Both the position numbers and the translations under genes were made by a program. Positions 21,770-31,586 of a stretch of 34,638 nucleotides of DNA are shown here, in pieces. The notes under the pieces were generated by a model. That model was not told where the DNA came from and ran no database searches. It was given only the letters and a program-made list of their open reading frames with translations. The number at the start of each line of letters is the position of its first letter. The stretch's first letter is position 1. Source of the DNA: a virus; the IMG/VR virus record IMGVR_UViG_3300032069_000866, positions 1-34,638 of that record. The stretch is one strand, 5' to 3'.

Positions 21770-24249
21770 CTGATCTGCTCCTCCAGGTTCTTGTATCGCT
21801 CATCGCTCGGCGCCCAGGCGCCGAACGGCGCGGCCACGCCCTTGCCGCCGGGTCCGGAGTACCATTCGGGTTGGTTCACCGGCGGCGCCGTCTGCGGCTT
21901 CACGCCTGACCTCTCCAGCATCCCGACTGTGACCGTGGCGATGCTCGACCCGCAGTTGAAGTGCAGGGGCGGGATATAGCTGCGCCAGGTAGGATCGTCC
22001 ACCGGCCAGACCTTGCCCGCCATCTCGACGCACGTCGGGAACTGAGGATCGGGGTTGATGAACTCGATGTACGGGAACAGCTCCTTGTCCGCCCAAACCT
22101 CGTCCATTTGCGCCGTGTTGTACGCCTTCGCCAGGTTCGTGTGGTAGATCGTCTCGACGTGCCAGGCGTGCAGCGCCGTCCCCTGCTCGACGTAGCGCGC
22201 CTCCAGGCGGTCGTAGAGGTAGTCGGCGAACTGCTGCACTGTCCAGCCCCAGTGCATCGCGTCCTGCATCGCGCCGCCGATGTGGCGCACGTCGGCCTCG
22301 CAGAGATCCCAGGCGGTGAAGCTGGCGTGGCGCCCGAGGGCGTCCAGCCTGTAGAACTCCTCCCAGGTCAGGCCCTCGTGCACCATGCGGGTGAACACGC
22401 TGAGAACCTCGCGCGGGATCATCCGCCGCGTCCCGAAGAGCGGCTCGATGAGCGGGTTCACGCGCGGCGCGTTCTCATCCGCTGCCCCGAGGATCGCCAT
22501 GTGCCCGGCGGCAGCGGCCTTGCCGGCGCTTTTTATCGCGCTCTCCCGGCCGACTAGATACCCGACGATCAGGTCGTCGTTGAGGCGGTCCCGCAGGCTG
22601 ATGCGCATCTCCTCCGGCAGCGCCCATTCATCCCAGGGCAGCTTCGCCGGGTCGCCGACGGGCTCGCCTGCCTTGAGGCTGAGCTTTCCGGCCTGCTCGA
22701 TGATCCAATCGCGGGTGAAGTCGGGTAGATCCGCCATGAACTTGGCGCAGGCGGATACTCCCCTCTGCATGAGGTCGGCGAGCGTCCGGCTGGGCAGTTG
22801 CCCCTCGCTGGCCGCCAGGCCATATACGCGCGCCCTGGCTGCGAAGTCCGCACTCATGACGGGGTGAGCATCGCGCCCGGCGAGAATCGCCTGCCCTGCC
22901 CCCTGGGTGAAGCCTGAGGGGGCGGCGAAGGGATTCGGCGCGGGTGCCGGCGGCATGAGCACGTCGTCCTCTGCTGTCCCGGCGGGAAGCTCGGGGCGGA
23001 TCAGGTTGCTCTCCGCGTAGACCTGCGCCTTGCTCAGCGGGAGACGCAGTTTGTTCAAGGCCATGTCGAACTTGTTCAGGTTCGCCGCCGCGTCCTCGGG
23101 GGCGTCCACGTCGATCTGATAGGTTGGGTAGACGCGCTGGCCGGGCGCGAAGTTGAGGTCGACGATCCAGCGCAGCAGCGCATTGACCGTCTGGCATAGC
23201 GCCTGCGCATCCTGGGCGATGATATCGCCGCGTACGAGCAGATGCACCTTGCCCAGCGAATACGACCCGGTGTCACTCTGCTGCGTCGTGAGCGTCTGGC
23301 CGAGCACCAGCTTGCTCTCGGCAGCATCGAGATACTCCAGGAACGTCTTGTATGAGGAGACGGTGCCCACGCGCTGCGCCTCGAAGAGGTCGACGGCGAC
23401 GCCCTCGGGGATCAGCAGCCCCGTCTGTTGCTGGATGCTGCGGATGATCTTGCGGTAGTTCTCTTTCTCGCTGTCGGTGGCCTGCGCGGGGTGCGTGAGC
23501 TTGACCGTCGGGCTCGCGTACTTTTCGTTGAACAGCTGCCACCAGAACAGCGCGTCGCGCTTGAAGAGGCTATGGAAGTACGTGCTGCTGGCCAGCCCGG
23601 TCCCGTACGGGTTCTCGTATTCGCCCAAGGGCGTGTGCACGATGAACGTTCGCTCCGGCACCTCGACGCCGTCGATCATCGCGTCCGGCGTCAGCAGGCG
23701 GAGCTCGCTATCGGCGTTGAAGAGGAACCGCCGCGGGTGGCGCTGCATCAGCTTCAGCGGCCGCACCGTCTCGCGGCTACCGCCTCCGGGCAGCTCCAGG
23801 CTGTCCAGCGTCCATAGCACCTCGTGCACGCTCAGTCCGAGGTAGATGGCGCCCTGCATCTGGCGCAGGTCGGTCTCCCAGCCTTCGAGGGCGTGGACCG
23901 CCGCCCGCGCCAGCTCGGCGCAGGCCATCCCCGCCGGCGTCTCGTTGCCCGGCTGGATGGCGCGCGGCGCCGCCAGCACCGCGCCGATGCGTTGCGCCAG
24001 CACGCTCTGGAGGTGCAGATCGCGGGTGCGGATCTCCTCGTACACGCCGTAGGGATATCGGTACTCGCCATGCTTGGCCTGGGCCCTCGCCAGCGTCACG
24101 TCGGGATTCGGCAGGATGTCCAGGTATTCGGCGCCCGTCTCATAGGTGTCGCGCTTGGAAGGCGCCACCTCGATTCGCAGTGCTGGGCGGGGCGCCGTCG
24201 CGGGGGCGCTCTGGGCCGCGAGGCTCTTCTGCCAGGGCCAGCGCATCAT
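21766..24249 (-). CDS. Portal protein fused to MuF head morphogenesis domain
   Basis: An 827-residue protein starting at ATG 24249, which overlaps the methyltransferase TGA. Residues about 30-480 are a DUF935/Mu gp29-type portal ([96 protein letters not shown]). Residues about 600-790 are a Phage_Mu_F domain ([20 protein letters not shown], then PIDDPTW-like and [10 protein letters not shown]). In Mu these are separate genes (gp29, gp30); here they are one open frame without stop. The portal ring forms the DNA entry vertex and the MuF part is thought to be carried into the head. An unused Arg-rich extension to 24462 is a shadow. Confidence 0.88.
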   Translation of the reverse strand: MMRWPWQKSLAAQSAPATAPRPALRIEVAPSKRDTYETGAEYLDILPNPDVTLARAQAKHGEYRYPYGVYEEIRTRDLHLQSVLAQRIGAVLAAPRAIQPGNETPAGMACAELARAAVHALEGWETDLRQMQGAIYLGLSVHEVLWTLDSLELPGGGSRETVRPLKLMQRHPRRFLFNADSELRLLTPDAMIDGVEVPERTFIVHTPLGEYENPYGTGLASSTYFHSLFKRDALFWWQLFNEKYASPTVKLTHPAQATDSEKENYRKIIRSIQQQTGLLIPEGVAVDLFEAQRVGTVSSYKTFLEYLDAAESKLVLGQTLTTQQSDTGSYSLGKVHLLVRGDIIAQDAQALCQTVNALLRWIVDLNFAPGQRVYPTYQIDVDAPEDAAANLNKFDMALNKLRLPLSKAQVYAESNLIRPELPAGTAEDDVLMPPAPAPNPFAAPSGFTQGAGQAILAGRDAHPVMSADFAARARVYGLAASEGQLPSRTLADLMQRGVSACAKFMADLPDFTRDWIIEQAGKLSLKAGEPVGDPAKLPWDEWALPEEMRISLRDRLNDDLIVGYLVGRESAIKSAGKAAAAGHMAILGAADENAPRVNPLIEPLFGTRRMIPREVLSVFTRMVHEGLTWEEFYRLDALGRHASFTAWDLCEADVRHIGGAMQDAMHWGWTVQQFADYLYDRLEARYVEQGTALHAWHVETIYHTNLAKAYNTAQMDEVWADKELFPYIEFINPDPQFPTCVEMAGKVWPVDDPTWRSYIPPLHFNCGSSIATVTVGMLERSGVKPQTAPPVNQPEWYSGPGGKGVAAPFGAWAPSDERYKNLEEQIR

Positions 24250-25787
24250 GCCGGCGCCTCGGTGGCGCGGCATTCCGTGGCCGCGGCGAACATGCCCTGC
24301 TGCGCGCACCGCTTGCGGGCGATGTCGCAGTAGTGCTCGTCCAATTCGATGCCGATCCAAGGCCGCCCCACGCGATTGCAGGCCACGCCCGTCGTGCCGC
24401 TGCCGAAGAAGGGGTCGAGCACCAGGCCGCCCGTAGGCGTCATGGTGAGCTTCGCCAGCCACTCCATGAGCGCCAGCGGCTTGACCGTGGGATGGTCGTT
24501 GCGATACCCGCGCTGCGACGTTTGCGAAGCGCGCGGCGATTCAAGACCAGCACTGCCAGGTTGACGCCCGGTGGTTTCGGCGGCAGAGCGCGTGTCCAGC
24601 GCGCCACACCCCGCGCTGCGCTCGGAGCTGCTCGCCTTGGCGGTGTAGAAGAACCGCGAGGCGCCGCCGGAATCGAACTGACCTCGGTTAAAGGATTGCT
24701 TCTCCTTATCCCAATTCTCTCCCGGCTGAAAGCGGTATGCCGTGTTCGTAGTCATGCCCATTTGGCCACTGATCACCCCGCTCGCCTCGTCCAGCAACGC
24801 GGCGGCTTCCTCGTCCAGCACCACGTTGGCGGGCCAGCGGCCTACATTCGTATCGAGAGGCTGACCTGGATAGGTGCGTCCCATTGCTCCAACTTCAGTC
24901 CGCCGGGGTATGAACGTTCCACTATGCAGTGTGTTGCACCGCGCCATGTCCGCCGCGTCCTTTGGCGCTGTCGGTATCCGCGTCCCGTCGATGTTCAGTC
25001 CCGCCACGCCATGCTTGAGCGCGTTGGCGGCGAACGTCGCTTCGCAGCGCTTGCGCGCCATGATGATCGGCTCCCAGGCGGGCTTGAGCGCCGTGCCCCA
25101 GCCGTCCCAGAGCTTCGCGGCGTCGGTGGCCGGGATTGACGTGCGGCAGTTGCGCTCGACGCCTTCAGGGTCGGTCATCCATGGCCGTATCCAGCCGGGA
25201 TGATGGCCTTCGCTGGTGCGAGTCCCGAGCTTCAGAGCGTTTGCCTGGCGCGGTCCGCGAACATCTCCGAGTTCCCGCGCCGCGCCCGCCGCCTTGTCTA
25301 TCGCCTTGCTGATGTCGAGGCTCTTCGGGAAGCCGCTGCCGTAGAGCCACATCAGGCAGTCGGTTATCTCCCAGCCCGCATCCTCGATGGCGCAGGCGAG
25401 CCGGTGCCAGGTGCGCGTACCGCCGAAGCACATCATCATGGCGCCGGGCTTGCAGACGCGCAGCAGCTCCGCCGCCCACGCCTGGCACCACGCTTGGTAC
25501 TCGCGGTCGCGGCGATGGTCGTAGTCCCCGGCGATCATCGCCGATCCTTCGCGCTGCCCGATGCAATCGATCTCTCGTTGCTTCTCAATGCGCTCCCGCC
25601 TGAAGCTATCCCACCCCTTGCCCATCATGCCCAGGCCGTACGGGGGATCAAGGAGGGCCGTGTCCACGAAGTTGTCCGGCCAGCCGCGCATGACTTCCAG
25701 GCAGTCCCCCTGGTAGACGCAGTTCGGCTCCGGCTGCGTGTTGCTGCCTTCTGCCATCTGCCTACTGCCAACCGCGAGACTCACCAC
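24246..25787 (-). CDS. Beta-class DNA methyltransferase (N6-adenine or N4-cytosine)
   Basis: A 513-residue modification enzyme using S-adenosylmethionine. The catalytic motif DPPY (residues 47-50, in [12 protein letters not shown]) comes first and the SAM-binding motif [12 protein letters not shown] near residue 465 comes last, the order of the beta class. [16 protein letters not shown] precedes motif I as usual. The large middle part (about residues 140-420) would hold the target-recognition region. No restriction endonuclease gene is next to it, so it most likely protects phage DNA. Start: GTG 25787 overlaps the terminase stop and has GGGAGGAG upstream; ATG 25757 is an alternative that drops ten repeat-encoded residues. 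Recognition sequence cannot be read from here. Confidence 0.88.
   Translation of the reverse strand: MVSLAVGSRQMAEGSNTQPEPNCVYQGDCLEVMRGWPDNFVDTALLDPPYGLGMMGKGWDSFRRERIEKQREIDCIGQREGSAMIAGDYDHRRDREYQAWCQAWAAELLRVCKPGAMMMCFGGTRTWHRLACAIEDAGWEITDCLMWLYGSGFPKSLDISKAIDKAAGAARELGDVRGPRQANALKLGTRTSEGHHPGWIRPWMTDPEGVERNCRTSIPATDAAKLWDGWGTALKPAWEPIIMARKRCEATFAANALKHGVAGLNIDGTRIPTAPKDAADMARCNTLHSGTFIPRRTEVGAMGRTYPGQPLDTNVGRWPANVVLDEEAAALLDEASGVISGQMGMTTNTAYRFQPGENWDKEKQSFNRGQFDSGGASRFFYTAKASSSERSAGCGALDTRSAAETTGRQPGSAGLESPRASQTSQRGYRNDHPTVKPLALMEWLAKLTMTPTGGLVLDPFFGSGTTGVACNRVGRPWIGIELDEHYCDIARKRCAQQGMFAAATECRATEAPA
25744..25771. repeat. Heptanucleotide array (CTGCCNN)
   Basis: Four direct 7-bp units CTGCCTT, CTGCCAT, CTGCCTA and CTGCCAA. 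They encode the first residues of the methyltransferase ([10 protein letters not shown]) if the upstream GTG is used. The unit differs from those elsewhere but shares period and placement at a gene junction. Confidence 0.85.
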
Positions 25788-27391
25788 TCCTCCCCGATCC
25801 CGGCGCTCGCGCGCTCCACGCCGCTCGTCTCCGGCGCGCCGGCGGGATGGCGGTGCTCCAGGGCATCCTCGCAGGCCCCGCTCACGGCGTCGAGCAGATC
25901 GTCGTTGCGCCCCAGCGGGTACGTCTCCGCCTCATCGATGAGCGCCTGCTGAGTCGCATCTTCGAGATTGAACTTCACCTTGTCGTTGCCGACCAGGATG
26001 GCCCAGCTCTCCATGCGCTCGTGCTTGCCGCGCGTGCTGTTCACCGGCTCGACGCGCATCGCCCGTTCCTCCAGCACGCCCTGCGCCAGCCATACCTGGC
26101 AGGCGTTGCTCTCGATCCTCTGCTTCAGTGGGCGCCAGTCGTCGTATTCCTGATGGCAGGCGTCCACCTGCGCCCGGTAGGGGCCACGCAAGCGGTAGAG
26201 ACCGAGCAGGTACATCACCTCCGTGCGCGGGTCGATGCCGATGGTGGCGATCGCGCACCAGTCATTCGCATCCTGTTTCGCCCCTCCGGTGGGATCCACG
26301 CGCTGGACTACCAGCAGCCGCGCGCCGTTGTACTCCGTCCCGCCGTCGCTCGTGCGCGCCAGCAAGGCCCGGTTGTATCCGTTGCGCGTGAACTGCTCGC
26401 GGAAGAAGATGCGGTCGCTCTCCGCTTGCGGCTTCAGCAGCCGCTCGATGGCGTAGGCGCGCGGGCCATGCTCCCTTTCCAGCCGGCGGCATTCCTCGAA
26501 CGGGAACATCTCGGGCCAGTTCGGCTTCTGCTCGCTGTTCTCGACTGGTACCTCCGGCCCTTCCCAGCCCTTGCCATCTGGCGGCGGCTTGCGCAGCCAG
26601 CTCAGCAGGCAGTCATGGGAGAGATAGGTGCCGAGGAAGACCATCGAGGCGCCGGGTCCGAGACTGCCGATCACGTCCTCCTCGATCCACTGCCGCGCGT
26701 TGCGCATCTGTTCAGGCGAGCGCGCCATCTTGCGCGTCTGCGCGTCGTCGAGGATCACCAGGTCCGGGCGGTACCCCTCATAGGACTGTCCGCGGATGTT
26801 GCCCCCTAGCGGCATGCCCGCGATGCGGCAGCCGTTGCTCAGGATCACTTCCTTGTCGGTGTATGAGACCCATTGCCCCTTTTTGTCGCGCGCCGGCTTG
26901 AGGCCGGGGTAGTCCGCCATGAGACGGTCGTTCAACTCCAGCTCGCGTGTGACGTTCCGGACGCGCGTGAGGTATTCCTTCTCCTCGCTGGGCGCGCCGA
27001 TCACGACGATGTTGCGCCGCTGCTCCGTCGCCGCCGCATACAGAGATAGGATCTCCGTCCCGTAGGTGCTCTTCGCGAAGAGCCGGGCATAGGCTCCGGC
27101 CATCTGCGCGTTGGCGGTCGAAACCGCCCCGTAGAGCCGCGCCGTGAGCTCGTGGTGGAACCATGCCGGCGGCACGAAGAGCTTCAGCCGGTCATTCTGG
27201 CGGACCATGCGATGCTGGAAATACGTCAGCGCGAACCGCATCAGCGGGTCCCGCGCCATCTCGATGCGCGCCAGGTATGCCGCGCGCTCGAGCCGCTGCA
27301 GGTTCTCCCGCACCTCGACGTGGACCTGCGTCCGCATCTTTTCACCCGCAACTGGCAACTGGCAACCGGCAACTGCGCCCTTCTCAGGCAT
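25781..27391 (-). CDS. terL: Terminase large subunit
   Basis: A 536-residue packaging motor. The ATPase part shows an atypical Walker A around residues 103-110 (RLFAKSTYG), a Walker B DLVILDD (residues 210-216) and coupling motif FLGTYLSHD. The C-terminal nuclease part has [10 protein letters not shown] with Asp366 and Asp374 and a late GRNDDLLDA. It would cut concatemers and pump DNA through the portal. ATG 27391 overlaps the putative small-terminase stop and has GAGGTGG in place. The first 18 residues are encoded by a heptanucleotide array, so an inner ATG at 27337 (MRTQVHVEV) might be the ancestral start. Order TerS, TerL, methyltransferase, portal is normal for a packaging module. Confidence 0.92.
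   Translation of the reverse strand: MPEKGAVAGCQLPVAGEKMRTQVHVEVRENLQRLERAAYLARIEMARDPLMRFALTYFQHRMVRQNDRLKLFVPPAWFHHELTARLYGAVSTANAQMAGAYARLFAKSTYGTEILSLYAAATEQRRNIVVIGAPSEEKEYLTRVRNVTRELELNDRLMADYPGLKPARDKKGQWVSYTDKEVILSNGCRIAGMPLGGNIRGQSYEGYRPDLVILDDAQTRKMARSPEQMRNARQWIEEDVIGSLGPGASMVFLGTYLSHDCLLSWLRKPPPDGKGWEGPEVPVENSEQKPNWPEMFPFEECRRLEREHGPRAYAIERLLKPQAESDRIFFREQFTRNGYNRALLARTSDGGTEYNGARLLVVQRVDPTGGAKQDANDWCAIATIGIDPRTEVMYLLGLYRLRGPYRAQVDACHQEYDDWRPLKQRIESNACQVWLAQGVLEERAMRVEPVNSTRGKHERMESWAILVGNDKVKFNLEDATQQALIDEAETYPLGRNDDLLDAVSGACEDALEHRHPAGAPETSGVERASAGIGEEW
27348..27375. repeat. Heptanucleotide array (GCAACTG)
   Basis: Four exact-period units GCAACTG, GCAACTG, GCAACCG, GCAACTG inside the first codons of the large terminase (reading [10 protein letters not shown]). 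Same unit as the arrays at 14763, 28819 and 33350. Confidence 0.9.
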
Positions 27392-28178
27392 TCGCCACCT
27401 CTATGCCGGCGCCATAACCGCGCAGCTCGGTGAGCAGATGCTCGCTGCGGCTCAACAGCGCCGCCGTCTCGTCTGCGGTCGGTGCCAGGTCGAGCGGTGT
27501 CTGCCGGGCGGCTTCCTCGACTACGGTGAGCATCAGCACGTCGCGCGCCAGCTTGACCGCGCCGATGAGGGTCGTCTGCATCGCCAGCAGGCCAGCGGCA
27601 AACCCGGCCCTCATCCGGCGCCGCGGCGCGCGCGGCTTGAACTCCGAACCGAACTCGATGATCTGCTGCTCCACCGTCTCGACGTGCTCGACCGAGGGGC
27701 AGAGGAAATAGTCGTCCAACAAGTCCTGCACCCGTCCCAGGTTCAGCGCTGCGCGCTTGACGATGGCGTGCAGCTGCTCGCCCGCCTCCGCGCCCCGCTC
27801 CTCCTGGAGCTCGCGCAGCCGGCGGCACGCCGCCTCCCGGAACGCCTGCACGTAGTCGGTGAAGCGGATGCCTCCCGGCAGGCGCGCGCGCGCGTGGTTC
27901 CTGCTGAGCGTGTCCGCGCGCAAGTCCACCGCCGGGTGCGCCGCGATGCTCTTCCAGGCTAGGTTCTCGGCATGGAGCTCCGCGGCGATGAGCCAGCGGT
28001 ATGGCAGGAGCTCGCGCTCGGAAAGTCCGAGGTTCGCGTAGACATCGGGCCAGGGGAGGGGCAGGCCTGGGAACCCGTCCTTTGGATCTACGCGGGGGCA
28101 GCGGAGCAGCAGCAGCCGGTCCGCGACCTCGCGGTGCTCCAGGGGCAGCGCTGCGGCCACGGCGCCTTCCGCGCTCAT
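27384..28178 (-). CDS. Putative terminase small subunit
   Basis: A 264-residue helical protein just upstream of the large terminase, which overlaps its last eight bases. The N-terminal region (VYANLGLSERELLPYRWLIA) could hold a winged or helix-turn-helix DNA-binding fold. A long helical region follows (FREAACRRLRELQEERGAEA, VETVEQQIIEFGSEF), compatible with oligomerisation, then a hydrophobic Ala/Leu helix and a charged end. It would recognise the packaging site and regulate the large subunit. I see no diagnostic motif; the call rests on place, size and helix content. The 377 bp upstream without a gene would be a fitting packaging site. Confidence 0.55.
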   Translation of the reverse strand: MSAEGAVAAALPLEHREVADRLLLLRCPRVDPKDGFPGLPLPWPDVYANLGLSERELLPYRWLIAAELHAENLAWKSIAAHPAVDLRADTLSRNHARARLPGGIRFTDYVQAFREAACRRLRELQEERGAEAGEQLHAIVKRAALNLGRVQDLLDDYFLCPSVEHVETVEQQIIEFGSEFKPRAPRRRMRAGFAAGLLAMQTTLIGAVKLARDVLMLTVVEEAARQTPLDLAPTADETAALLSRSEHLLTELRGYGAGIEVANA

Positions 28179-28232
28179 CGCGACCTCGCGGCGAAGGAGG
28201 GTGACAGTAAGGCGGCGACCAGAGGATCCCGG

Positions 28233-28264
28233 CCTGTTCCCTGTTCCCTGTAACCCGTAACCTG
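28233..28264. repeat. Heptanucleotide array (CCTGTTC/CCTGTAA)
   Basis: Units CCTGTTC, CCTGTTC, CCTGTAA, CCCGTAA, CCTG in the non-coding stretch upstream of the putative small terminase, the same units and order as at 9932-9961. Confidence 0.9.
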
Positions 28265-28316
28265 ACTTCGGGGGGCCCCAAACGGCGGATGAAGTATGGG
28301 TCTAATGCGGACTAGG

Positions 28317-28340
28317 GTAGAGCGGGCGCCCCTGCCCGCC
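28317..28340. repeat. REP-like palindrome, copy 1
   Basis: GTAG followed by AGCGGGCGCCCCTGCCCGCC: a 6-bp stem GCGGGC/GCCCGC around a GCCCCT loop. It keeps the GTAG-start and CCCCTGC centre of the copies near 33270 and 33315 but with another stem sequence, as expected of compensating changes. Confidence 0.65.
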
Positions 28341-28555
28341 TCCCTCTGTTTAGAAGAGGCGCGGCGGGACGAGCCTACCGGGATGGGGCCACCATCCAAC
28401 GAGAGGCCGGTCTCGCAAGTCGGCGGCTTACGGAGCGGGCCCGCCGCACCCCAAGGAGGAAGGCATAGGACTGCCATCGCTCAGCTTATACAGCATCTTG
28501 GGGACAGTTGGGGGATAAACCGCACAGATGCGGAATAACCGCAAAGTGGCCATCC

Positions 28556-28864
28556 TCAAGGCTGGAAGTCGGCCTGAAGGCTCAGCACTCGGTGCATCCA
28601 GTATTGGCAGCTACGCTCGGAGGGTGCCCAGGGGCCATGCTGCTCCTTCAGCGCCCTAGCGATCTGCGCCGCCGTGCAGTCGCGGTTGAAGCGGTCGGCA
28701 TAGATCTCATATACCGCCAGCAGCCGCTCGTCCCGCCGCGCCAGCTCCCGCCGCAGCGCCACGTCCCATTCCGGCAGCTTGCGGCCGCCGGGCCTCAGGT
28801 AGTCGTCAGCGGCGGCGCCTGGCAACTGGCAACTGGCAACCGGTAACTGGTTCTTCTGCCTCAT
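28556..28864 (-). CDS. Small HTH-like protein, possible regulator or packaging protein
   Basis: A 102-residue protein starting at ATG 28864 with GAGGAGCG upstream. Residues about 3-18 ([16 protein letters not shown]) are translated heptanucleotide repeat and look like an insertion. The rest is helical and charged (WDVALRRELARRDERLLAVY) and ends with CTAAQIARALKEQHGP, a sequence with the spacing of a helix-turn-helix recognition region. It may be a transcription regulator, or the true DNA-binding small terminase given its place upstream of the packaging genes. A sharp AT-rich regulatory stretch lies just upstream. I do not recognise a family. Confidence 0.65.
   Translation of the reverse strand: MRQKNQLPVASCQLPGAAADDYLRPGGRKLPEWDVALRRELARRDERLLAVYEIYADRFNRDCTAAQIARALKEQHGPWAPSERSCQYWMHRVLSLQADFQP
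28819..28850. repeat. Heptanucleotide array (CTGGCAA)
   Basis: Units CTGGCAA, CTGGCAA, CTGGCAA, CCGGTAA, CTGG within the first codons of the HTH-like gene, with the same unit as at 27348 and 14763. Confidence 0.9.
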
Positions 28865-29093
28865 CTCTCACGCTCCTCTTCAGCCCGCCGCTTCGCCCGC
28901 CGCTCAACCAATTCCTTATAACCTGTATAGTCCTTATGACACGATGACACCTTGTGACGCGTTATGTATATATTGCTTGTATGCGATTTAGGCGGTTATT
29001 GAAAGTCACTTAAGAGGGGGTAGTCGCACGCGCGGAAAACATGTGGAACGTGTCACAACGCGTCATCGTGTCACAAACGGGGAGGGGCGCGGG
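28865..29093. promoter_or_regulatory. Intergenic AT-rich region with iterons and inverted repeat, candidate origin/operator
   Basis: This 229-bp gap contains the most AT-rich stretch of the window (28964-29046, with TTATGTATATATTGCTTGTA). It is flanked by a 26-bp inverted repeat with three mismatches (28938-28963 and 29047-29072). The shared motif TTGTGAC recurs at 28952, 29050-29058, 29068-29076 (as GTCACAA) and at the primase stop at 29093. Minus-strand TATACA and TATAAGG boxes near 28915-28930 could serve a promoter for the genes downstream. The layout fits a phage replication origin beside the primase-helicase, or an operator for the late genes. Confidence 0.55.
28938..29072. repeat. 26-bp imperfect inverted repeat, arms 83 bp apart
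   Basis: Left arm 28938-28963 (GACACGATGACACC, then TTGTGACGCGTT) and right arm 29047-29072 (AACGTGTCACAACG, then CGTCATCGTGTC) match as inverted repeats at 23 of 26 positions. Too far apart to be a terminator; more likely paired protein-binding sites. Confidence 0.8.
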
Positions 29094-31586
29094 TCACAAC
29101 AGCGGCTCCGCTCCCGGAGTCGGGATGTAGCCTCCGGCGTTGATCGCGATTCCCAGCCACCAACGGCTCAGGCCGCTGCGGTAGCCGGTGGCATCGCGCG
29201 GCACGTTGTACTTCAGGCTCAGAAGATCCTTCATCCGCCGTCCGAAGCGCGTCTGACTGAGGCAATATGCGCCGCTCTCCTCGCAGTGCTGGACATAGGC
29301 CCGGTATAGTTCGGTGACGGTACATCGAGCCTGCGGCTCGAAGAGACACCGAGCATCTGTAAAGGGGCGGAGGGGGTCTTGCTCCTCGAAGTACTCCGCC
29401 GTGGCGGTCTGCACGCTCGGCGGCGGCGCCAGACCGGACTTACCGTCGGCGACGCGCTCGTAGTACTCCCGCAGGCCGTCCAGCGCCCAGTTCAGGATGC
29501 CGCTCAACTCCTCGCGGAGCGTGCGCTTGAGGAAGGGGTCTCGGTCCTCGATGGCGATCGTCACGCGGAAGGGGATCAGGAGCACCCGCCGGCGCATCGC
29601 CTCGTCCACGTTGCGTAGTTCCGGCATATGGTTAGTCACCACCACCGGGATGAACTCCGGCACGAACTCGAAGAAGTTGCCATGGGAGAAGCGCGCGGCG
29701 ATCTTCTCGCCGCCGGTCATTACCTTAACCAGGCTCTCCGCGAGCCGCTGCCCCTCCTCCGTCTCAGCCATGCTCACCAGCCGCGCGCCCTTGAGCCGCG
29801 CCAGCGCGAACACTTGGTTGTTGCTGCCGCCCTCCCTGGCCAGCACCGTCTCGCTGGTCGTGGTCGCCGCGTAGTCCCCCAGCAACTCGCTGATGGTTTC
29901 CAGGAACGTGCTCTTGCCGTTGGCGCCCGTGCCCCACAAGAAGGCGATCACCTGCTCGGGGTTGCCGCCGAACAGGCAGTACCCCGCCAGGCGCCGCATG
30001 AAGGCGATGAGCGCCTCATCCGCTCCGAAGATCTCGGAGAGAAACATCGTCCAGCGCTCGCAGGGCGCGGCCGGGTCAAAGACGACCGGGGCCAGCTTGG
30101 TGATGCGCTTGCCTGGATCATGGGGTAAAGGGGGTGAGGCCAGGCCCTCGGCGCTCAGGTTGAGGAGGTGGCTCTGCACGTTCAAGAGCAGCGGGTCGGC
30201 GTCCAACTCATCGGGCTCGACGGCCACGCGCCGGTCGGCGGCTGCCAGGCTGAGCAGCGCCTCCATGCGCTGGCCACCGAGCGTCTGGCTCGCCCAGTGG
30301 CAGCACAGTCCGCGCGCGTCCGCCGCCGGGACCTTCTGCGTCTCCTCGGTGCCGGCGGCCTTGGCGTTCACATCCTCGCCCCCGATGGCCAGGGCCTCGC
30401 CGCTCATCTGCCGGGCGCACTCCCGCGCCAGGTCCCGCGCGCGGCGCGTGGTGTCCAGCCGCCAGCGGCCCTCCGCCTCGACCCAGATGTACCAGCCGCC
30501 CAGCAGCTCGCAGCTGAGCACGCGCCCGCCGTTCAACTTCAGGAAGCGCTCGGCGTTGCCCTCGTCGGTAAGGTTGAGGAGAAGGCTCAGCTCGTAGCGG
30601 TATGGGTTGACCCCCGTGCGGCCCTTGACGGGCTCTCGCGGCCCACCGCTGACGGGTCCGGCCCCCCAGCCCCGATCAGGCGGATGGGCGGCGCGTCCGG
30701 CGCGTCCGAGCAGCCAGACGCTCCCCTGATTGAGCACCTTCTCCCCGAGCAGGCTTGAGAGCTCCTGCCAGCCCGCCACCGCCTGCCCCCGGCCCAGCTT
30801 GTCGTAGCTCGCCCGAAGCGCGCCCAAGCGGTTCTCGGCCTCGTCGTCGTGCGCGGCGCTGCAGAGCGCGGCCATCCAGGCTTCGGCGCGCTCGCGCGGC
30901 ATCCCGGCCTTGCTCCACCAGCCGCCGAGCAGCATTGCCAGCTCGTTTCGCGCGCCGATCCGCCAGTGGCGGCAGAGCAGTGCCAGGCCGGCCAACGTCT
31001 GCGCGGCGTCGAAGAGCGCCTTGGCCTCGATGCGCGGCGGCCGCATCTCCGCGCCCTTGGCCCACTGCACGAGCTCGCCCTTATCCGCACAATCCAGCTC
31101 CGGCGTGCCCGGATGTAGGCTCGGCGGGACCATCGTCTGGCCGCCCGTATAGCGCACCTCGATGAGGGTGACTTTCTTCGGCGGTTTGCCCGGTTCCGGT
31201 TCCTCGTCAGGAATGATTTGATACCGCTTGGTTCCGGAGATGCGGCCCGGCTGTGGCGGGATCTCGCAGACATACCAGTAGTGGGAGAGCCCGGTCGACA
31301 GCCGGCCGTGCCGCATAGGGGTTGGGGGGAGGAGGTGCGGCGCCAGGCGCACCGCCGCCGGATCGTCGAGATCGACGTCGACGAGGTGCCCGCTGGCCTC
31401 GCCCAGGATCAGCCCTAGGTTATCGCCCGGCCGGAAAGCCTGCTCGATGTCGTCCTCGGCCAGGCGCAGGTTCGGCCAGTCGGCGACGCGGGGCGCTTTG
31501 TCCGTCAGCGGGATGGGAAACCAGCCGTGCCGCCGGTATTCAGCGGCGGCGCTGAGGATGAGCTTGTAGTGCTCTTGTTGGTTCAC
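29094..31586 (-). CDS. Bifunctional primase-polymerase / SF3 (D5-like) helicase
   Basis: An 830-residue replication protein. Residues about 5-190 are a prim-pol domain (AAEYRRHGWFPIPLTDKAPR, the acidic VDVDLDDP, SGLSHYWYVCE-type region with GLSHYWYV). A middle linker follows. Residues about 470-720 are the D5_N plus superfamily 3 helicase, with Walker A GTGANGKST (about residue 552), MAETEEGQRLAESLVKVM and the VVVTNHMPE sensor, then MRRRVLLIPF. A C-terminal winged-helix-like end (ALYRAYVQHCE-type, here TELYRAYVQHCEESGAYCLS) follows. It would prime and unwind phage DNA. Start is GTG 31586 with GAGGAGAC upstream. The iteron region beyond its stop may be its origin. Confidence 0.9.
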   Translation of the reverse strand: MNQQEHYKLILSAAAEYRRHGWFPIPLTDKAPRVADWPNLRLAEDDIEQAFRPGDNLGLILGEASGHLVDVDLDDPAAVRLAPHLLPPTPMRHGRLSTGLSHYWYVCEIPPQPGRISGTKRYQIIPDEEPEPGKPPKKVTLIEVRYTGGQTMVPPSLHPGTPELDCADKGELVQWAKGAEMRPPRIEAKALFDAAQTLAGLALLCRHWRIGARNELAMLLGGWWSKAGMPRERAEAWMAALCSAAHDDEAENRLGALRASYDKLGRGQAVAGWQELSSLLGEKVLNQGSVWLLGRAGRAAHPPDRGWGAGPVSGGPREPVKGRTGVNPYRYELSLLLNLTDEGNAERFLKLNGGRVLSCELLGGWYIWVEAEGRWRLDTTRRARDLARECARQMSGEALAIGGEDVNAKAAGTEETQKVPAADARGLCCHWASQTLGGQRMEALLSLAAADRRVAVEPDELDADPLLLNVQSHLLNLSAEGLASPPLPHDPGKRITKLAPVVFDPAAPCERWTMFLSEIFGADEALIAFMRRLAGYCLFGGNPEQVIAFLWGTGANGKSTFLETISELLGDYAATTTSETVLAREGGSNNQVFALARLKGARLVSMAETEEGQRLAESLVKVMTGGEKIAARFSHGNFFEFVPEFIPVVVTNHMPELRNVDEAMRRRVLLIPFRVTIAIEDRDPFLKRTLREELSGILNWALDGLREYYERVADGKSGLAPPPSVQTATAEYFEEQDPLRPFTDARCLFEPQARCTVTELYRAYVQHCEESGAYCLSQTRFGRRMKDLLSLKYNVPRDATGYRSGLSRWWLGIAINAGGYIPTPGAEPLL

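Larger units (their letters stand above)
28179..28555. other. Non-coding stretch upstream of the putative small terminase
   Basis: No convincing gene is seen. A minus-strand open frame across 28477-28175 has no good ribosome binding site and unlikely composition. The stretch holds a heptanucleotide array (28233-28264), a GGGGGGCCCC palindrome near 28270, a REP-like hairpin (28317-28340) and several short inverted repeats (GATGG/CCATC near 28385, GAGA/TCTC near 28400). Position directly before the terminase genes makes it a candidate cos or pac site. Promoter elements are not evident. Confidence 0.5.

Noticed and set aside
28175-28477. 100-residue minus-strand frame upstream of the putative TerS
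   Set aside because: No ribosome binding site, Pro/Arg-rich, runs through a heptamer array and a REP-like palindrome.
28938-29072. tRNA or terminator in the inverted repeat
   Set aside because: The arms are 83 bp apart with mismatches, with no cloverleaf and no U-tract.
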